59,154 bases of DNA from a virus, in IMG/VR virus record IMGVR_UViG_3300027749_000004, positions 1 through 59,154 of that record; one strand, 5' to 3'. The notes under the pieces were generated by a model. It saw only the letters and a program-made list of their open reading frames with translations. It was not told the DNA's origin and searched no databases. Shown here in pieces: positions 38,577-48,457 of this stretch. Position 1 is the first letter of the stretch; every line of letters begins with the position of its first letter. The position numbers and the translations under genes are program-made.

Positions 38577-41459
38577 ATGTCCCCCTTTGACCTATTAAGC
38601 GCCGTCCAACCTGAGGACGGCTGGTTCGCTGTCGTCGGCATCAAGGATGATCCCAATCCTGCTGCACGGGTGCGCCAGCTCTTTGCCGAGACCCGTGAAG
38701 AGGTAGACGCCCTCGCGGCGAACCTCATGGCACAGAACCGTAACGTCTTTTTCGGTGTGGCCAAGTACGAGACCGACACCAACCGCACCAAGGATAACGT
38801 CAAGAGCCTTCAGTCCTTCTGGCTCGACATCGACTGTGGCCCTACTAAGGCAGAGGTAAACCCCAAGACAGGCAAGGCGGCAGGTTACATAGACCAAGCC
38901 ACGGGCCTCACTGATCTCATGCGGGTCTGCAAGGCGGTCGGCCTACCTCGCCCCATCATCGTCGACTCTGGTCGCGGCCTCCACATCTACTGGTCCTTAG
39001 ACCGCGCCGTCATGCGCTGGGAGTGGGAGCCTGTAGCCAACCGCCTACGTGAGGTCTGTGACGCGCATGGGCTGCTGGTGGACCCTGCTGTGTTCGAGGT
39101 GGCCCGCATCCTGCGCATCCCCGGCACGATGAATTTCAAGGACGAGACCCCTAAGCCAGTAACTATCCTGACAGGTGCACCGCCCGTAAATTTCGAGGAC
39201 TTCCGTGACCTCCTCGGCGTGGCCGAAGCCAAGCCCCCTGTATTATCTGCACCTAGGGTCAAACGCGAGCTCACCGAGCTGGGGAAGTCGCTTCAGGATA
39301 ACGAGATATCCGTATTCAAGAAGATCATGAAGCGCAGCTCCACTGGCACGGGATGCAAACAGCTGTACGACTGCTTCGTCAACCAAGCCACGCTACCCGA
39401 GCCGCGCTGGTTCGACGCCCTATCCATAGCTAAGTACTGTGAGGACGCAGACCTAGGCATCCATAAGATGTCTGAGGAGCACCCCGACTACGACCCCTCT
39501 ATGACCGAGAACAAAATTCGCCACATCGTGGGCCCCCACACCTGCGCGGTGTTTGAGCGCAACAACCCCGGCGGCTGCACCAAGTGCCCGCACAAGGGCA
39601 AGATCAAGTCTCCCATCATGTTAGGCCGCGACATCCGCGAGGCCTCTAGCTCAGACCACATCCTCCAAGACGCTGACGGCGACACCTACGTCATACCTAA
39701 GTACCCGAAGCCTTACTACCGTGGTGAGAACGGCGGCGTCTATATCCGGCTCGCTGACGAAGAGGCTGACCCACTCCTTGTCTATGAATATGACCTCTAC
39801 GTCGTTAAGCGGATGCTCGACCCTGAGGAAGGTATCGTGGCGATTATTCGGTTTCATGACCCGCAGTCTGGGGCAATCGAGTTTAGGCTCAACAACAAGC
39901 AGATCGCCTCCGTGGCAGACATCCGCGAGGTCCTAGCAAAAGCTGGGGTCCTTACCCATCCTAAAAGATACGACCTCCTTACTCGTTACATCGTCGATGC
40001 AGCATTCACCCTTCAGCACTCAAAAAAGGCAGCACCTATGCACTCCCAATTCGGCTGGGCCGACAACGACACCAAGTTCATCATCGGGGACCGTGAGATC
40101 ACGGTCGACGGCACCTTTCATAGTACACCTTCTGCTACCACAGCAGAGATCGCCAAGTACGTCGGCCCTGTTGGGTCTCTGGATAAGTGGAAAGAGGTAT
40201 GGGAGCTCTATACCCGCCCCGGCATGGAGCCCTTCGCCTTCGCGGCGCTCACGGGCTTCGCCTCGCCCCTGTTCAAGTTCTTTGGACAACGTGGGGCCAT
40301 GATCAACCTGATCCACCCGAAGTCGGGCTCGGGTAAGACCACCCTCCTGCACATGATCAACAGTGTATTCGGGTCACCTGACCGGATGTGCGCCACCAAG
40401 TCCGACACTAACCATGCGCGGATGATGCGCCTAGGTATCTATAACAATATCACCCTGTGCATAGATGAGATCACCAACATGAAGGCCGAGGAGTTCTCGG
40501 AGCTTGTCTACGGCACCACGCAGGGGCGGCACAGAGACCGTGTGAAGGGGTCCAGCAACGAGCTGCGGATCAACAACACGACGTGGTGTACGATGTCGGT
40601 GTTCAGCTCTAACGCCTCGTTCGTGGAGAAGCTCGAACAGCTTAAGTCAACCCCTGACGGGGAGCTCATGCGCCTAATTGAGTATAAGCTAGAGTACAGC
40701 AATGCCATCGACACCGACGTAGCCAAGCAGCTCTTTGACTTCGACCTACTTCAAAACTACGGGCATGCGGGTCCGATCTTTATCGACTACGTGATCAAGA
40801 ACATGGACGAGGTGCGCAAGCTCTGCGCGGCCATGCAGTCCAAGCTAGACCGTGAGCTTAACCTCACACAGCGTGAGCGGTTCTGGTCCGCACAAGCTGC
40901 CTCTATCTTGACAGCCGCCAAGATCACTACCCAGATCGGCTTGGTTATCTGGGACTTTAAGGCGCTCTACGAGTTTGTCTGCAACCTGATCCGCAGCCTT
41001 CGTGCGGAGGTCAGCCCGCCAGCCTTAGACGTCTCGGCCACGATTGGTGACTATATCAACCGCCACATGCAGAACGTCCTCGTCGTTAAGGATGGTGTGG
41101 ACCTTAGGTCTAACATGGCAGCCCTACCAAAGCTGGAGCCCCGAGGTGAGCTCTTGATCCGCTATGAGCCGGATACGCAGCTGCTGTTCCTATCAGCCAA
41201 GGCCTTTAAGAATGACTGCGTTGTCACTCAGGTGAACTATAGGGACACGATGAAGCAGCTGGAGGCTAGGGGCATCCTCAAGGCCAATGCGGTCAAGCGT
41301 CTCTCCAAGGGGATGAAGATCAGCTCTCCCGGCGTCTACTGTCTTGTGCTGGACTGCAAGGTCTCAGACTTCCTCGATATGAAGGACATTGTGGGGGCTG
41401 AAGACGAGGAAGAGTCCGAGGCTGAGGGCGAGGCTGAGGATGATAATCGAGCAGATTAG
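38577..41459 (+). CDS. Primase-helicase (AEP/PrimPol-type primase fused to SF3-like ATPase)
   Basis: A 960-aa protein. The N-terminal primase has FWLDIDCG (D84, D86) and SGRGLHIYW (H136), the metal and nucleotide-binding motifs of archaeo-eukaryotic primases. A linker with a Cys cluster (CTKCPHKGK) follows. The C-terminal ATPase has Walker A KSGSGKTT (582-589) and Walker B LCIDEITN (D630, E631), then VFSSNASF as a sensor. One protein thus primes and unwinds. The start is uncertain: ATG 38577, GTG 38571 and TTG 38568 are all open and SD signals are weak. Confidence 0.88.
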   Translation: MSPFDLLSAVQPEDGWFAVVGIKDDPNPAARVRQLFAETREEVDALAANLMAQNRNVFFGVAKYETDTNRTKDNVKSLQSFWLDIDCGPTKAEVNPKTGKAAGYIDQATGLTDLMRVCKAVGLPRPIIVDSGRGLHIYWSLDRAVMRWEWEPVANRLREVCDAHGLLVDPAVFEVARILRIPGTMNFKDETPKPVTILTGAPPVNFEDFRDLLGVAEAKPPVLSAPRVKRELTELGKSLQDNEISVFKKIMKRSSTGTGCKQLYDCFVNQATLPEPRWFDALSIAKYCEDADLGIHKMSEEHPDYDPSMTENKIRHIVGPHTCAVFERNNPGGCTKCPHKGKIKSPIMLGRDIREASSSDHILQDADGDTYVIPKYPKPYYRGENGGVYIRLADEEADPLLVYEYDLYVVKRMLDPEEGIVAIIRFHDPQSGAIEFRLNNKQIASVADIREVLAKAGVLTHPKRYDLLTRYIVDAAFTLQHSKKAAPMHSQFGWADNDTKFIIGDREITVDGTFHSTPSATTAEIAKYVGPVGSLDKWKEVWELYTRPGMEPFAFAALTGFASPLFKFFGQRGAMINLIHPKSGSGKTTLLHMINSVFGSPDRMCATKSDTNHARMMRLGIYNNITLCIDEITNMKAEEFSELVYGTTQGRHRDRVKGSSNELRINNTTWCTMSVFSSNASFVEKLEQLKSTPDGELMRLIEYKLEYSNAIDTDVAKQLFDFDLLQNYGHAGPIFIDYVIKNMDEVRKLCAAMQSKLDRELNLTQRERFWSAQAASILTAAKITTQIGLVIWDFKALYEFVCNLIRSLRAEVSPPALDVSATIGDYINRHMQNVLVVKDGVDLRSNMAALPKLEPRGELLIRYEPDTQLLFLSAKAFKNDCVVTQVNYRDTMKQLEARGILKANAVKRLSKGMKISSPGVYCLVLDCKVSDFLDMKDIVGAEDEEESEAEGEAEDDNRAD

Positions 41460-41634
41460 CTATGAGCTGGACTGGAAAGCCTTCAAGCGGGGTACGTCAT
41501 TCTTCGTACCCTGCCTCGACGGGCGCAAGGTAAAGCGAGAGACAAAGGCCTACTTCGCTAAGCACAACATCGCCACCGTGTCCAAAATAGTCATCGAAAA
41601 CGGCATCAAAGGTTTACGAGTTTGGCGGATGTAG
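41440..41634 (+). CDS. Small basic protein after the primase-helicase
   Basis: A 64-aa protein starting MIIEQISYELDWKAFKRGTS, then FFVPCLDGRKVKRETKAYFA and a beta-rich end. It overlaps the primase gene by 20 nt, with GAGG 6 nt upstream. Compact, basic; function unknown. Last gene of the plus arm. Confidence 0.65.
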   Translation: MIIEQISYELDWKAFKRGTSFFVPCLDGRKVKRETKAYFAKHNIATVSKIVIENGIKGLRVWRM

Positions 41635-41686
41635 GTAAATAGGTGTTGAGGGTGGTTGCTCCCCTTGAAATGGTTCACACCATTAA

Positions 41687-41719
41687 CCCCGCTCGTATGG
41701 GACTGCGAGCGGGGTTTTT
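41687..41719 (+). terminator. Terminator at the convergence of the two arms
   Basis: Nine-pair stem CCCCGCTCG / CGAGCGGGG with a ten-base loop followed by TTTTT, directly abutting the stop codon of the minus-strand 2244-aa gene. On the minus strand no T tract follows, so it stops the early operon only. A small AATGGT-TCAC-ACCATT hairpin lies just upstream (41669-41684). Confidence 0.9.
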
Positions 41720-44700
41720 CTATTCTTCTTCCTCGTAGTTGCCCGACACTGCAGGCATGAGGTAGGGCGCATTCTTGCGGGTCATGGCCACACCGTTAAC
41801 CGTGTTCATGTGCTTCTGGTAGTAGCTACGCTGTGATTGCATCAACGTATCAGCACTGATTTGGAACGCTGGGATCGGGTAGCGCTTATTGAACTCGAGC
41901 ATCTTTTGATAGGCCCTACGAGCTCTGGCGGGGTCTAGGTGATCCGCCATCAACGTATGCTTATTGTACTCGTCTAACAGCTTCCCCCGCTCTGCATCGA
42001 TGTGCTTCTTTTGGTTGGTAACCGCAGACGAGCGCTGCTGCTGCTCTGAGACATCCATAGGCTGGAAGCCCACAACCTGCCCAAGCAGAGGCACAAGACC
42101 GATATCCCCGGCCTTCACTACCTTATCGCCACCACGGGTCTCTGCGCCTTCCGTAGCGAGCCGGTAAGCCGTCAGAGGCTTAGAGACACCGGCAGGGAGC
42201 ATCTGCTCGAGACCACGCTGCACTTCTCCATTGGCCATATCCTCGATACCAGAGAGGAAGGTCGTACCGACACTTACCCCTGCGATGTTAGAGACAACAG
42301 CATTCATTGCTGTCTCCTCCCAGTTACGCCCTTCCTTAGGAGCACGGAACCACATGCCGTTGAAGGATGTGTGTGAGCCGAAGTTAAGGCCCGAACCCTC
42401 AGATAGAAGACCGTTAGCAAGCGCATCCGCATAGGAGTGCTCTTTGCCATCTGCGCCGGGGAAGGTCATCGCTCCAAAGTGCTGAGGCAGGAACTTGTTC
42501 CTGAAGATATAGTCTGCGTTGTACTTCATGACGTCTTGGTTCTGATCGTCATTCTGCGAGTTGGCTTTCAACCACGCACTAGCCCCGGCCATAGCAAGCC
42601 CATAGAGCGGCATGCCGCGTAGCCCGTGGAACAGACCGCCCATACCCAGCACACCGATAAGCTCACCCATAGCCCCTACATCACCCTTGGTCGCAGCGGC
42701 AAAATTCTCGATGAAGAACTGTGTCTGCTTAGCTGGGTACATCTTGAACTGGAACGCAGCGGTAACGAGGTCATTAGCCTTAGCGGCACGAGGTACTTCC
42801 CACTCGTTGTGTGTCCCTAGCGCATCTGCAGTGAGCCTAGAAGCAGCCTCAATGGACGCATTGAAGTCACCCGTCTTTTTGTAGTGCAGCTCGAACGCAG
42901 CCATGGCTGACATCTCGCGGCTGACATACTCAGACGCATTGAACATACCCGTTAGAGCATTGTAGGCAGTATCAAGCCCCTTGCGGAGACCCTTCTCCAC
43001 TGCTGTCTTAGGGGTAGCCTTAGGACCACTTCCCAAGATTTCCTTGGTTAGCGTACCGAACACGCCGCGAGCATCAAGCGCCGTATGGGCTCTCTTGAGC
43101 AGGGGGTTGTTCATGAGCTGAGAACCACCGACCGTAGGGAACTGAAACACCGTGTTGCCCTGACTATCGACCGTCTTCCACTTACCCACAGACTGAAGCA
43201 CGTTGGTGTACTTCCCCAGCGCTGCTACAGCAGCAGGGCCACCGTAGAACCGGGAGAGCCTTGGAAGCACTCGAATAGGGATACCTGTGTACTGGGTAGC
43301 AGCCGTGGCTCCGCTGGTGAGGTACATCATATAGGCACCACGCTTCAGGAAGTTGACGAGCGAGCTCGCCTTCTTGGGGTTCATCAACCCATCCACGCGC
43401 AGAGCCATCTCGTTATAGACAGCATCCATCTTCAGCTGCTCAGTAGGCGAGAACGGTAGCTCATTACCCTCTGGTGCTTGGTGGATAAGGTCCTTAGCCT
43501 CGCTCAGCTTGCCCTCGATTAGAGGCTTGAAGTGCATCTTGGAGATTTGATTATTGTACATATTCGAGGAGCTCTCGAACGTGCGTAGGCTATCCATGCT
43601 GAAGCCGCCGACCCCCTTGGCATGGATGAACTGCTTGCGTAGGGACTGCTCAGGCAGCGACGTAAGGAACACTTGATAGAACTGGTCCTTGAGCTCTTTG
43701 GCTTGCGCCGTTGACAGCCCCTTAGCCCCTTCCTCAACGTTGTTGTCCACCACCTCAAAGAACCGCGTCAGCATCGCTGAGGTCTCGTTTATACGCGGGT
43801 TTAGGTTATCAGCATTGACGCCCCAGTCGAACGCCTCCCGGCTCTCTGGGTTAAGGCCTAGGTCCCGAGCAGCAGCATTCTTTGCATTGAGTAGCTGTTC
43901 CAACGTATCGAAACGATGGAACTCACCGGCAAACTTCCCGGCTTCTGGCTTGATACGTAGGTAGTAGTCCCCATCCCGCTTAAAGGGTGAGTACATATCA
44001 GGCAGGAGGTCTGCAGGAATATGCTTAAAGGGGTTGCTCTCAGCCTTAGCCGTTTCCAGCGACACGCGGATTTCAGCCATGATGGCTTTGCGAGCCTTGT
44101 CACTCATCTGCTGTCGAGCGAGGTTGCCATTCAGCACAGCCCGCATGAGGTCATACTTGTCGCGGTGGTACTGGTTGATGTCCTTGAACAGAGCATGGCC
44201 GTCACGCTGCTCGCCCAGCTGCTCCCATAGATCATAGACCTCTTTGAACTGTTGGAGGCGTGTCTTTAGCTCTTCGCCAATCTCCTCACGGTCGGTGGAA
44301 CTTAGGTTCATGTCCGTGAGCTTGTCGCTCAGTACCCTCAAAGAGGCATCGTTACGGATAGCCTCGCGAAGGGTTGGGTAGGCCGTAGGGTCCACCTGAT
44401 GCAGACGTGCAAGAGCTTGGATTTTAGCCAACGTCTCCTGCCCGTACTTGTCGTTAAAATTCTTGAGCCGCTCTTTGATAGCCCCATCACGACGCTGGAA
44501 GCTATCGCGCTGCGCTAACCACTCCGACACCAGTTTGTCTACCGCTGCTATAGCAGGCACACGGTCCTTCAAATAGTTAACGATCATAGATGTCGGCAGC
44601 TTAGGCAGCCAGAACTGCAGCTGCTTAGTGCTGACCCGCGTAAAAAAGTCCGAAGGGATTAGCTTGCCGGGATCACGAGCCTTGATGGTACCAGATAGAC

Positions 44701-47700
44701 CTTCTGTAGCCGTATCTGTGCTTCTGGCGCTGTTGGCCATCTTAAGGCTACGCTCGACCGTCTTGAGAGCCTCTGAGCTCTCCTTGTCGGCAGTCTTCGC
44801 ACTAGCGATAGCCTCGCTAACCTCCTTGCTCGCCGTTGCACCGTCTTTGGTCTTGACGGTATGCTCAGTCCAAGTAGCGAGGTCCTTTTTCTTCATGGAC
44901 AGCAGCTCTTCCGAGACCCGTAGCAACTCAGATAAGGCAGTATCATCCTTCTTAGCTAGGCCTAGGAACTCGCCCATGGTGCGGACAAACTGCTTCCAGA
45001 CCGAAACAACACCCTTGTAAGGAATAGTATCCAACCACTCTTGCATTTTACGATCAGATAGACCCCAAGCAACGAGCTCATGGATATCTGCAAGGGCATT
45101 ATTGTTCCCCTCGATACCAAGCATTTGCTTTTCAAAAGGTGTGAGCTCCGCCCCACTGTCTCGGCGCTCCTTAATATGCGCTATAACCACATTCCCGAGT
45201 TTTGTTAGTTTGTCGTAAATCTTACCCGCTTGAGTATCTGCGTGCTTTACATATCGCCCAACATTAAGGGTTCCCTGCGTCACAGCATGGATGAATTCAT
45301 GTAGCACCCATGTATAGGAGGTGCCTGCATACCCTGTGACATCACTACCATTTATCCGGGTAGAGACTTTACGGTAGTCCTCTCTAGGTACGAGGTTATA
45401 CCCTCGTGATCTAGGAGCACGAGACTTATCCCCTATATGGTTGATCTTGAAGTCGAACTCGACACCCATTTCATTTAGGCTACGCATGAGCTTTGCTACC
45501 CTAGTAGCTACCTCTTTGCGGAACCCATCAGGGGCATTAGTCACAAGCCACCCAGCGACCTCAAGAGAGCTCTTACCCTCTAGGTCATGCTCAATTCGCT
45601 TAGACACTGCTTCGATAGGGTCTCCGTCTGGCGTTGTCTCCTCGGCATCCACAGGGCCCTTCTCAGCAGAAGCCTTAGCCTTCGCTTCCTCTGCGGCCTT
45701 CTTCTCGGCCTCAGCGGCCTCACGCGCTACCCGTAGAGCTTCTCTCTTCTCTGCAAGCTCTCGCTGCTGACGTTCATTCTCTTCGGCGGCACGAGCCGTA
45801 CGTTCGGCCCGCTCCCTGTCTAGGCTAGTCTGCCGCTCTACAGCCTTCAGCGCCTCATCTCCCTCTCGACGTACGGTCTTAATAAAGGCCTCTGGTTTGG
45901 TGAGTTTTAGGCGGTTTTCGAAAGTCTTAATCTTATCTTCAGGCACACCCTTAGCGCGGTAGTCATCGATTACCTTTTGCACATCGTCACGGGTGATTGC
46001 TGGGGGCTCGACAGGTACCTCTACAGGGGCCTCAGCCTTCTTGCCCTTCTTACCCTTTGGAGCGGTTACGATAGGCTCAGCAGCGACAGGTTCAGCAGCT
46101 ACAGGTTCAGCGGTAGGTGCAGTGATGGGGTCGGTGGTAGACCCCCGCTGTGCGTTCTCACCAAAAGAAGCATCCATGCCTTTGATAGCACGGGTTTGCA
46201 GCTCCTCGCGTGTCAGCGCGGGTTCGGTCTTCAGTAGAGCCTGATAGAATTTCTCTTTTGCGGGGTAGACGAACTGGCCCTTTTCAAGGGCGTAGGCTTT
46301 GTCGATGGGGGTGCCGTTAGGAGGGTTCCCCTCAGCAACGCTCTTTGCCTCCCGCTCCGCCTCCCGCTGCGCATAGAACGCTTCGCGCTCCTGCATGAAG
46401 GGGGAGTCCGCTATCACCTTCCCCTTAGGGTCAAGAATGCCCTGCTTCTTTAGGGTCGCAATCGCGGTCTTGTCGTTCTTGTCGAGAGCCTTATCAAGGA
46501 GGTTTTCTACTACCTTTATCCTATTAGCGTTTAGCCCAGTCTCTTCCACAGGAGCAGGGGTAGGAGCAGGAGGAGCAGGCTCAGCGGCAGGGTCGAGAGC
46601 AGCGACAGGCTCAGCGACAGGAGCAGGCTCAGGAGCACGAACAGGCTCAGCAACAGGAGCTGGTTCTGTCTTGATAGGCGGGAACTCAGCCTCCTTAGCG
46701 ACCTCTACAGGAGGAATGACTTCCTTAGGGATCGATACGGGCGAGATCGGTTCGGTGGTAGTCTCAGGTTCGACGATAGGCTCAGCCTTGAACGCCTCTG
46801 CACGAGCGTCTTGGAATGCCTTTCGTAGCGCTTCTGCGGGTGAGTATGTCAAAGGGTCGTTGACATGCAGGTCTGTTGCGGCTTCCCGAATATCGTTAGG
46901 TAGCGCTTTCTTCTTGAACCCAAACTCAGTTGCCAGCGGTGCAAAGACCTTAGGGTCAGCAAAGGCCGTCCGAACCCGCTGCCGTGCCGTAGTTACCTCT
47001 GCCTTAGTAGGTTCAACTTTTAATGGACTGTCGACCGGTCCCGCTCGTTCAGGAGCAGCCCCAAGGTCCCCGCCAACAGGTTCCACTCCTGCGTCTCTAG
47101 CCCCTCCAGTATCGGTGGCAGCTTCGGGTTCTCCTCCAAGCCCGCTATCACGCGGAACGCTAGGCTCAGTTCCTCGTAGGTGAGGTTCACCAATATCTGG
47201 GGCATTAGGGCCTGTCTCCTTGATGCGTTCTTCAGTCGGTATAGAGGCCTTAAACATTGCGTGGTCGCGAGCCAGCGAGGGAGCCATACCCTGCTTCTGG
47301 GCCTCCGCAAGCGTAGCGGCGTACACGATAGGGTCTACACCTGCAGGGATATCTTCCGCAATGCCGCTAAGAGGCTTTTGCTCGACCTCTGGCTCTGGCT
47401 TCGGTTCGGGTCCATGTCCACGACCGTGCATGACCCCAAAGCCTGCACCAAGAGCGCCACCCATAATACCTTGTTGTACAGCTTCCGACGCTACGCCTTC
47501 AAACGTAGGGGTATTGAACCCGGCTCGCTGCATAGCGATGTTCTCGGCCAACTTGGTCTGACCGGATAGACCACCCATGATGGCGGCATCTTTGGCGAAG
47601 CCTTTTGCGGCGCGAGCTACGGGTCCTGTTTCAGTTGTCAGCTTGGTGACGTTTCCAGCGATTTCTTTAGTAGCATTTTCAGCCGCAGCCTTGGCAGCAC

Positions 47701-48454
47701 CTTCCTCGATGACTTCACCGACGAGCTTACGCTCTAGTGCCTTAGCTGCAGAGGCTGGAAGGCCGACCTCACCCGCGATAGCCCCGAGCGCCCCGCTAAG
47801 AGCGATCTGATCTACGTTAGGACCAGCATAGCTTTGAGCCTTCTGGGCCTTCTCCTCAGCGACTTCTGGAGCCACCTTGGCATCCAGCAGGGCTTGTTTG
47901 ACCTTCTCGTAGATAGCGCCCTTGGTACCACCAATGCTCTGTGCGGCCATCACGCCAGCCATAGGAGCAGCTGCAGCGAGCCTCGCTGCTATAGTAGCCT
48001 CAGTAGCTGCGCCGCCCGTCAGGACACCAGCACCAATCGCAGGAGCAATACCGCCAACGAGCTCTGCAGCCTTACCCAGAGGGTCGTGTGCCACAGTGGA
48101 TAGGAAGGCCTTGGTCTCTGCGCCTAGACCCTTACCCTTAGCGGCAGCCGTGGTAGCTGCGTTCTGCTCCTCAAGTTGCTTCTGTCCCTTGGACGTCTTT
48201 TCACCGATCCCAGCCTCTAGGCCTGCTAGACCTTGCGAGACAGGGTTATTGGCACCGAAGACGTTAGAGATACCACGCACACTGCCAACCGCGCTCTGAG
48301 CGAGTTTCAGAGGGGCATCGGTAATTTTCGTCGGGTACTGCAGGAGCTTCTTGGTGTCTAAGCCTCCCCGCTGGAGGGTAGCTAGGATTTCATTTGGGTG
48401 CATGCCATCAGGAATGTTCGTGATGATCTGCCCATTAGGCATGCGCAGGTCCAT
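41720..48454 (-). CDS. Giant polyvalent virion/ejection protein with HEFIH motif
   Basis: A 2244-aa protein, last gene of the late arm. The N-terminal 350 residues are Ala/Gly-rich with glycine-zipper-like helices (GGIAPAIGAGVLTGGAATEA) that could insert in membranes. Residues about 350-720 are Pro/Glu/Val-rich and disordered, then a Lys/Glu/Ala coiled coil follows. A zincin motif HEFIH is at 1052-1056 (codons 45287-45301). The C-terminal third has long helices and SLRKQFIHAKGVGGFSMDSL, resembling the PLxRFG-type region of polyvalent phage proteins. Probably packaged and ejected with the DNA; no polymerase motifs found. Confidence 0.75.
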   Translation of the reverse strand: MDLRMPNGQIITNIPDGMHPNEILATLQRGGLDTKKLLQYPTKITDAPLKLAQSAVGSVRGISNVFGANNPVSQGLAGLEAGIGEKTSKGQKQLEEQNAATTAAAKGKGLGAETKAFLSTVAHDPLGKAAELVGGIAPAIGAGVLTGGAATEATIAARLAAAAPMAGVMAAQSIGGTKGAIYEKVKQALLDAKVAPEVAEEKAQKAQSYAGPNVDQIALSGALGAIAGEVGLPASAAKALERKLVGEVIEEGAAKAAAENATKEIAGNVTKLTTETGPVARAAKGFAKDAAIMGGLSGQTKLAENIAMQRAGFNTPTFEGVASEAVQQGIMGGALGAGFGVMHGRGHGPEPKPEPEVEQKPLSGIAEDIPAGVDPIVYAATLAEAQKQGMAPSLARDHAMFKASIPTEERIKETGPNAPDIGEPHLRGTEPSVPRDSGLGGEPEAATDTGGARDAGVEPVGGDLGAAPERAGPVDSPLKVEPTKAEVTTARQRVRTAFADPKVFAPLATEFGFKKKALPNDIREAATDLHVNDPLTYSPAEALRKAFQDARAEAFKAEPIVEPETTTEPISPVSIPKEVIPPVEVAKEAEFPPIKTEPAPVAEPVRAPEPAPVAEPVAALDPAAEPAPPAPTPAPVEETGLNANRIKVVENLLDKALDKNDKTAIATLKKQGILDPKGKVIADSPFMQEREAFYAQREAEREAKSVAEGNPPNGTPIDKAYALEKGQFVYPAKEKFYQALLKTEPALTREELQTRAIKGMDASFGENAQRGSTTDPITAPTAEPVAAEPVAAEPIVTAPKGKKGKKAEAPVEVPVEPPAITRDDVQKVIDDYRAKGVPEDKIKTFENRLKLTKPEAFIKTVRREGDEALKAVERQTSLDRERAERTARAAEENERQQRELAEKREALRVAREAAEAEKKAAEEAKAKASAEKGPVDAEETTPDGDPIEAVSKRIEHDLEGKSSLEVAGWLVTNAPDGFRKEVATRVAKLMRSLNEMGVEFDFKINHIGDKSRAPRSRGYNLVPREDYRKVSTRINGSDVTGYAGTSYTWVLHEFIHAVTQGTLNVGRYVKHADTQAGKIYDKLTKLGNVVIAHIKERRDSGAELTPFEKQMLGIEGNNNALADIHELVAWGLSDRKMQEWLDTIPYKGVVSVWKQFVRTMGEFLGLAKKDDTALSELLRVSEELLSMKKKDLATWTEHTVKTKDGATASKEVSEAIASAKTADKESSEALKTVERSLKMANSARSTDTATEGLSGTIKARDPGKLIPSDFFTRVSTKQLQFWLPKLPTSMIVNYLKDRVPAIAAVDKLVSEWLAQRDSFQRRDGAIKERLKNFNDKYGQETLAKIQALARLHQVDPTAYPTLREAIRNDASLRVLSDKLTDMNLSSTDREEIGEELKTRLQQFKEVYDLWEQLGEQRDGHALFKDINQYHRDKYDLMRAVLNGNLARQQMSDKARKAIMAEIRVSLETAKAESNPFKHIPADLLPDMYSPFKRDGDYYLRIKPEAGKFAGEFHRFDTLEQLLNAKNAAARDLGLNPESREAFDWGVNADNLNPRINETSAMLTRFFEVVDNNVEEGAKGLSTAQAKELKDQFYQVFLTSLPEQSLRKQFIHAKGVGGFSMDSLRTFESSSNMYNNQISKMHFKPLIEGKLSEAKDLIHQAPEGNELPFSPTEQLKMDAVYNEMALRVDGLMNPKKASSLVNFLKRGAYMMYLTSGATAATQYTGIPIRVLPRLSRFYGGPAAVAALGKYTNVLQSVGKWKTVDSQGNTVFQFPTVGGSQLMNNPLLKRAHTALDARGVFGTLTKEILGSGPKATPKTAVEKGLRKGLDTAYNALTGMFNASEYVSREMSAMAAFELHYKKTGDFNASIEAASRLTADALGTHNEWEVPRAAKANDLVTAAFQFKMYPAKQTQFFIENFAAATKGDVGAMGELIGVLGMGGLFHGLRGMPLYGLAMAGASAWLKANSQNDDQNQDVMKYNADYIFRNKFLPQHFGAMTFPGADGKEHSYADALANGLLSEGSGLNFGSHTSFNGMWFRAPKEGRNWEETAMNAVVSNIAGVSVGTTFLSGIEDMANGEVQRGLEQMLPAGVSKPLTAYRLATEGAETRGGDKVVKAGDIGLVPLLGQVVGFQPMDVSEQQQRSSAVTNQKKHIDAERGKLLDEYNKHTLMADHLDPARARRAYQKMLEFNKRYPIPAFQISADTLMQSQRSYYQKHMNTVNGVAMTRKNAPYLMPAVSGNYEEEE

Positions 48455-48457
48455 AAC

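Noticed and set aside
38563-38577. CCATGGTTGGTGAG before the primase gene as another operator
   Set aside because: Only one half resembles the palindrome and it has a one-base insertion. Too weak to call.
41640-41700. tRNA or attachment site (GGTTCACACC-like segment)
   Set aside because: No cloverleaf can be drawn around it and there is no integrase. It is part of a small hairpin before the terminator.
41720-48454. N4-type virion RNA polymerase in the 2244-aa protein
   Set aside because: Size fits loosely, but I could not see the single-subunit RNA polymerase motifs, and the visible motifs are HEFIH and PLxRFG-like helices.
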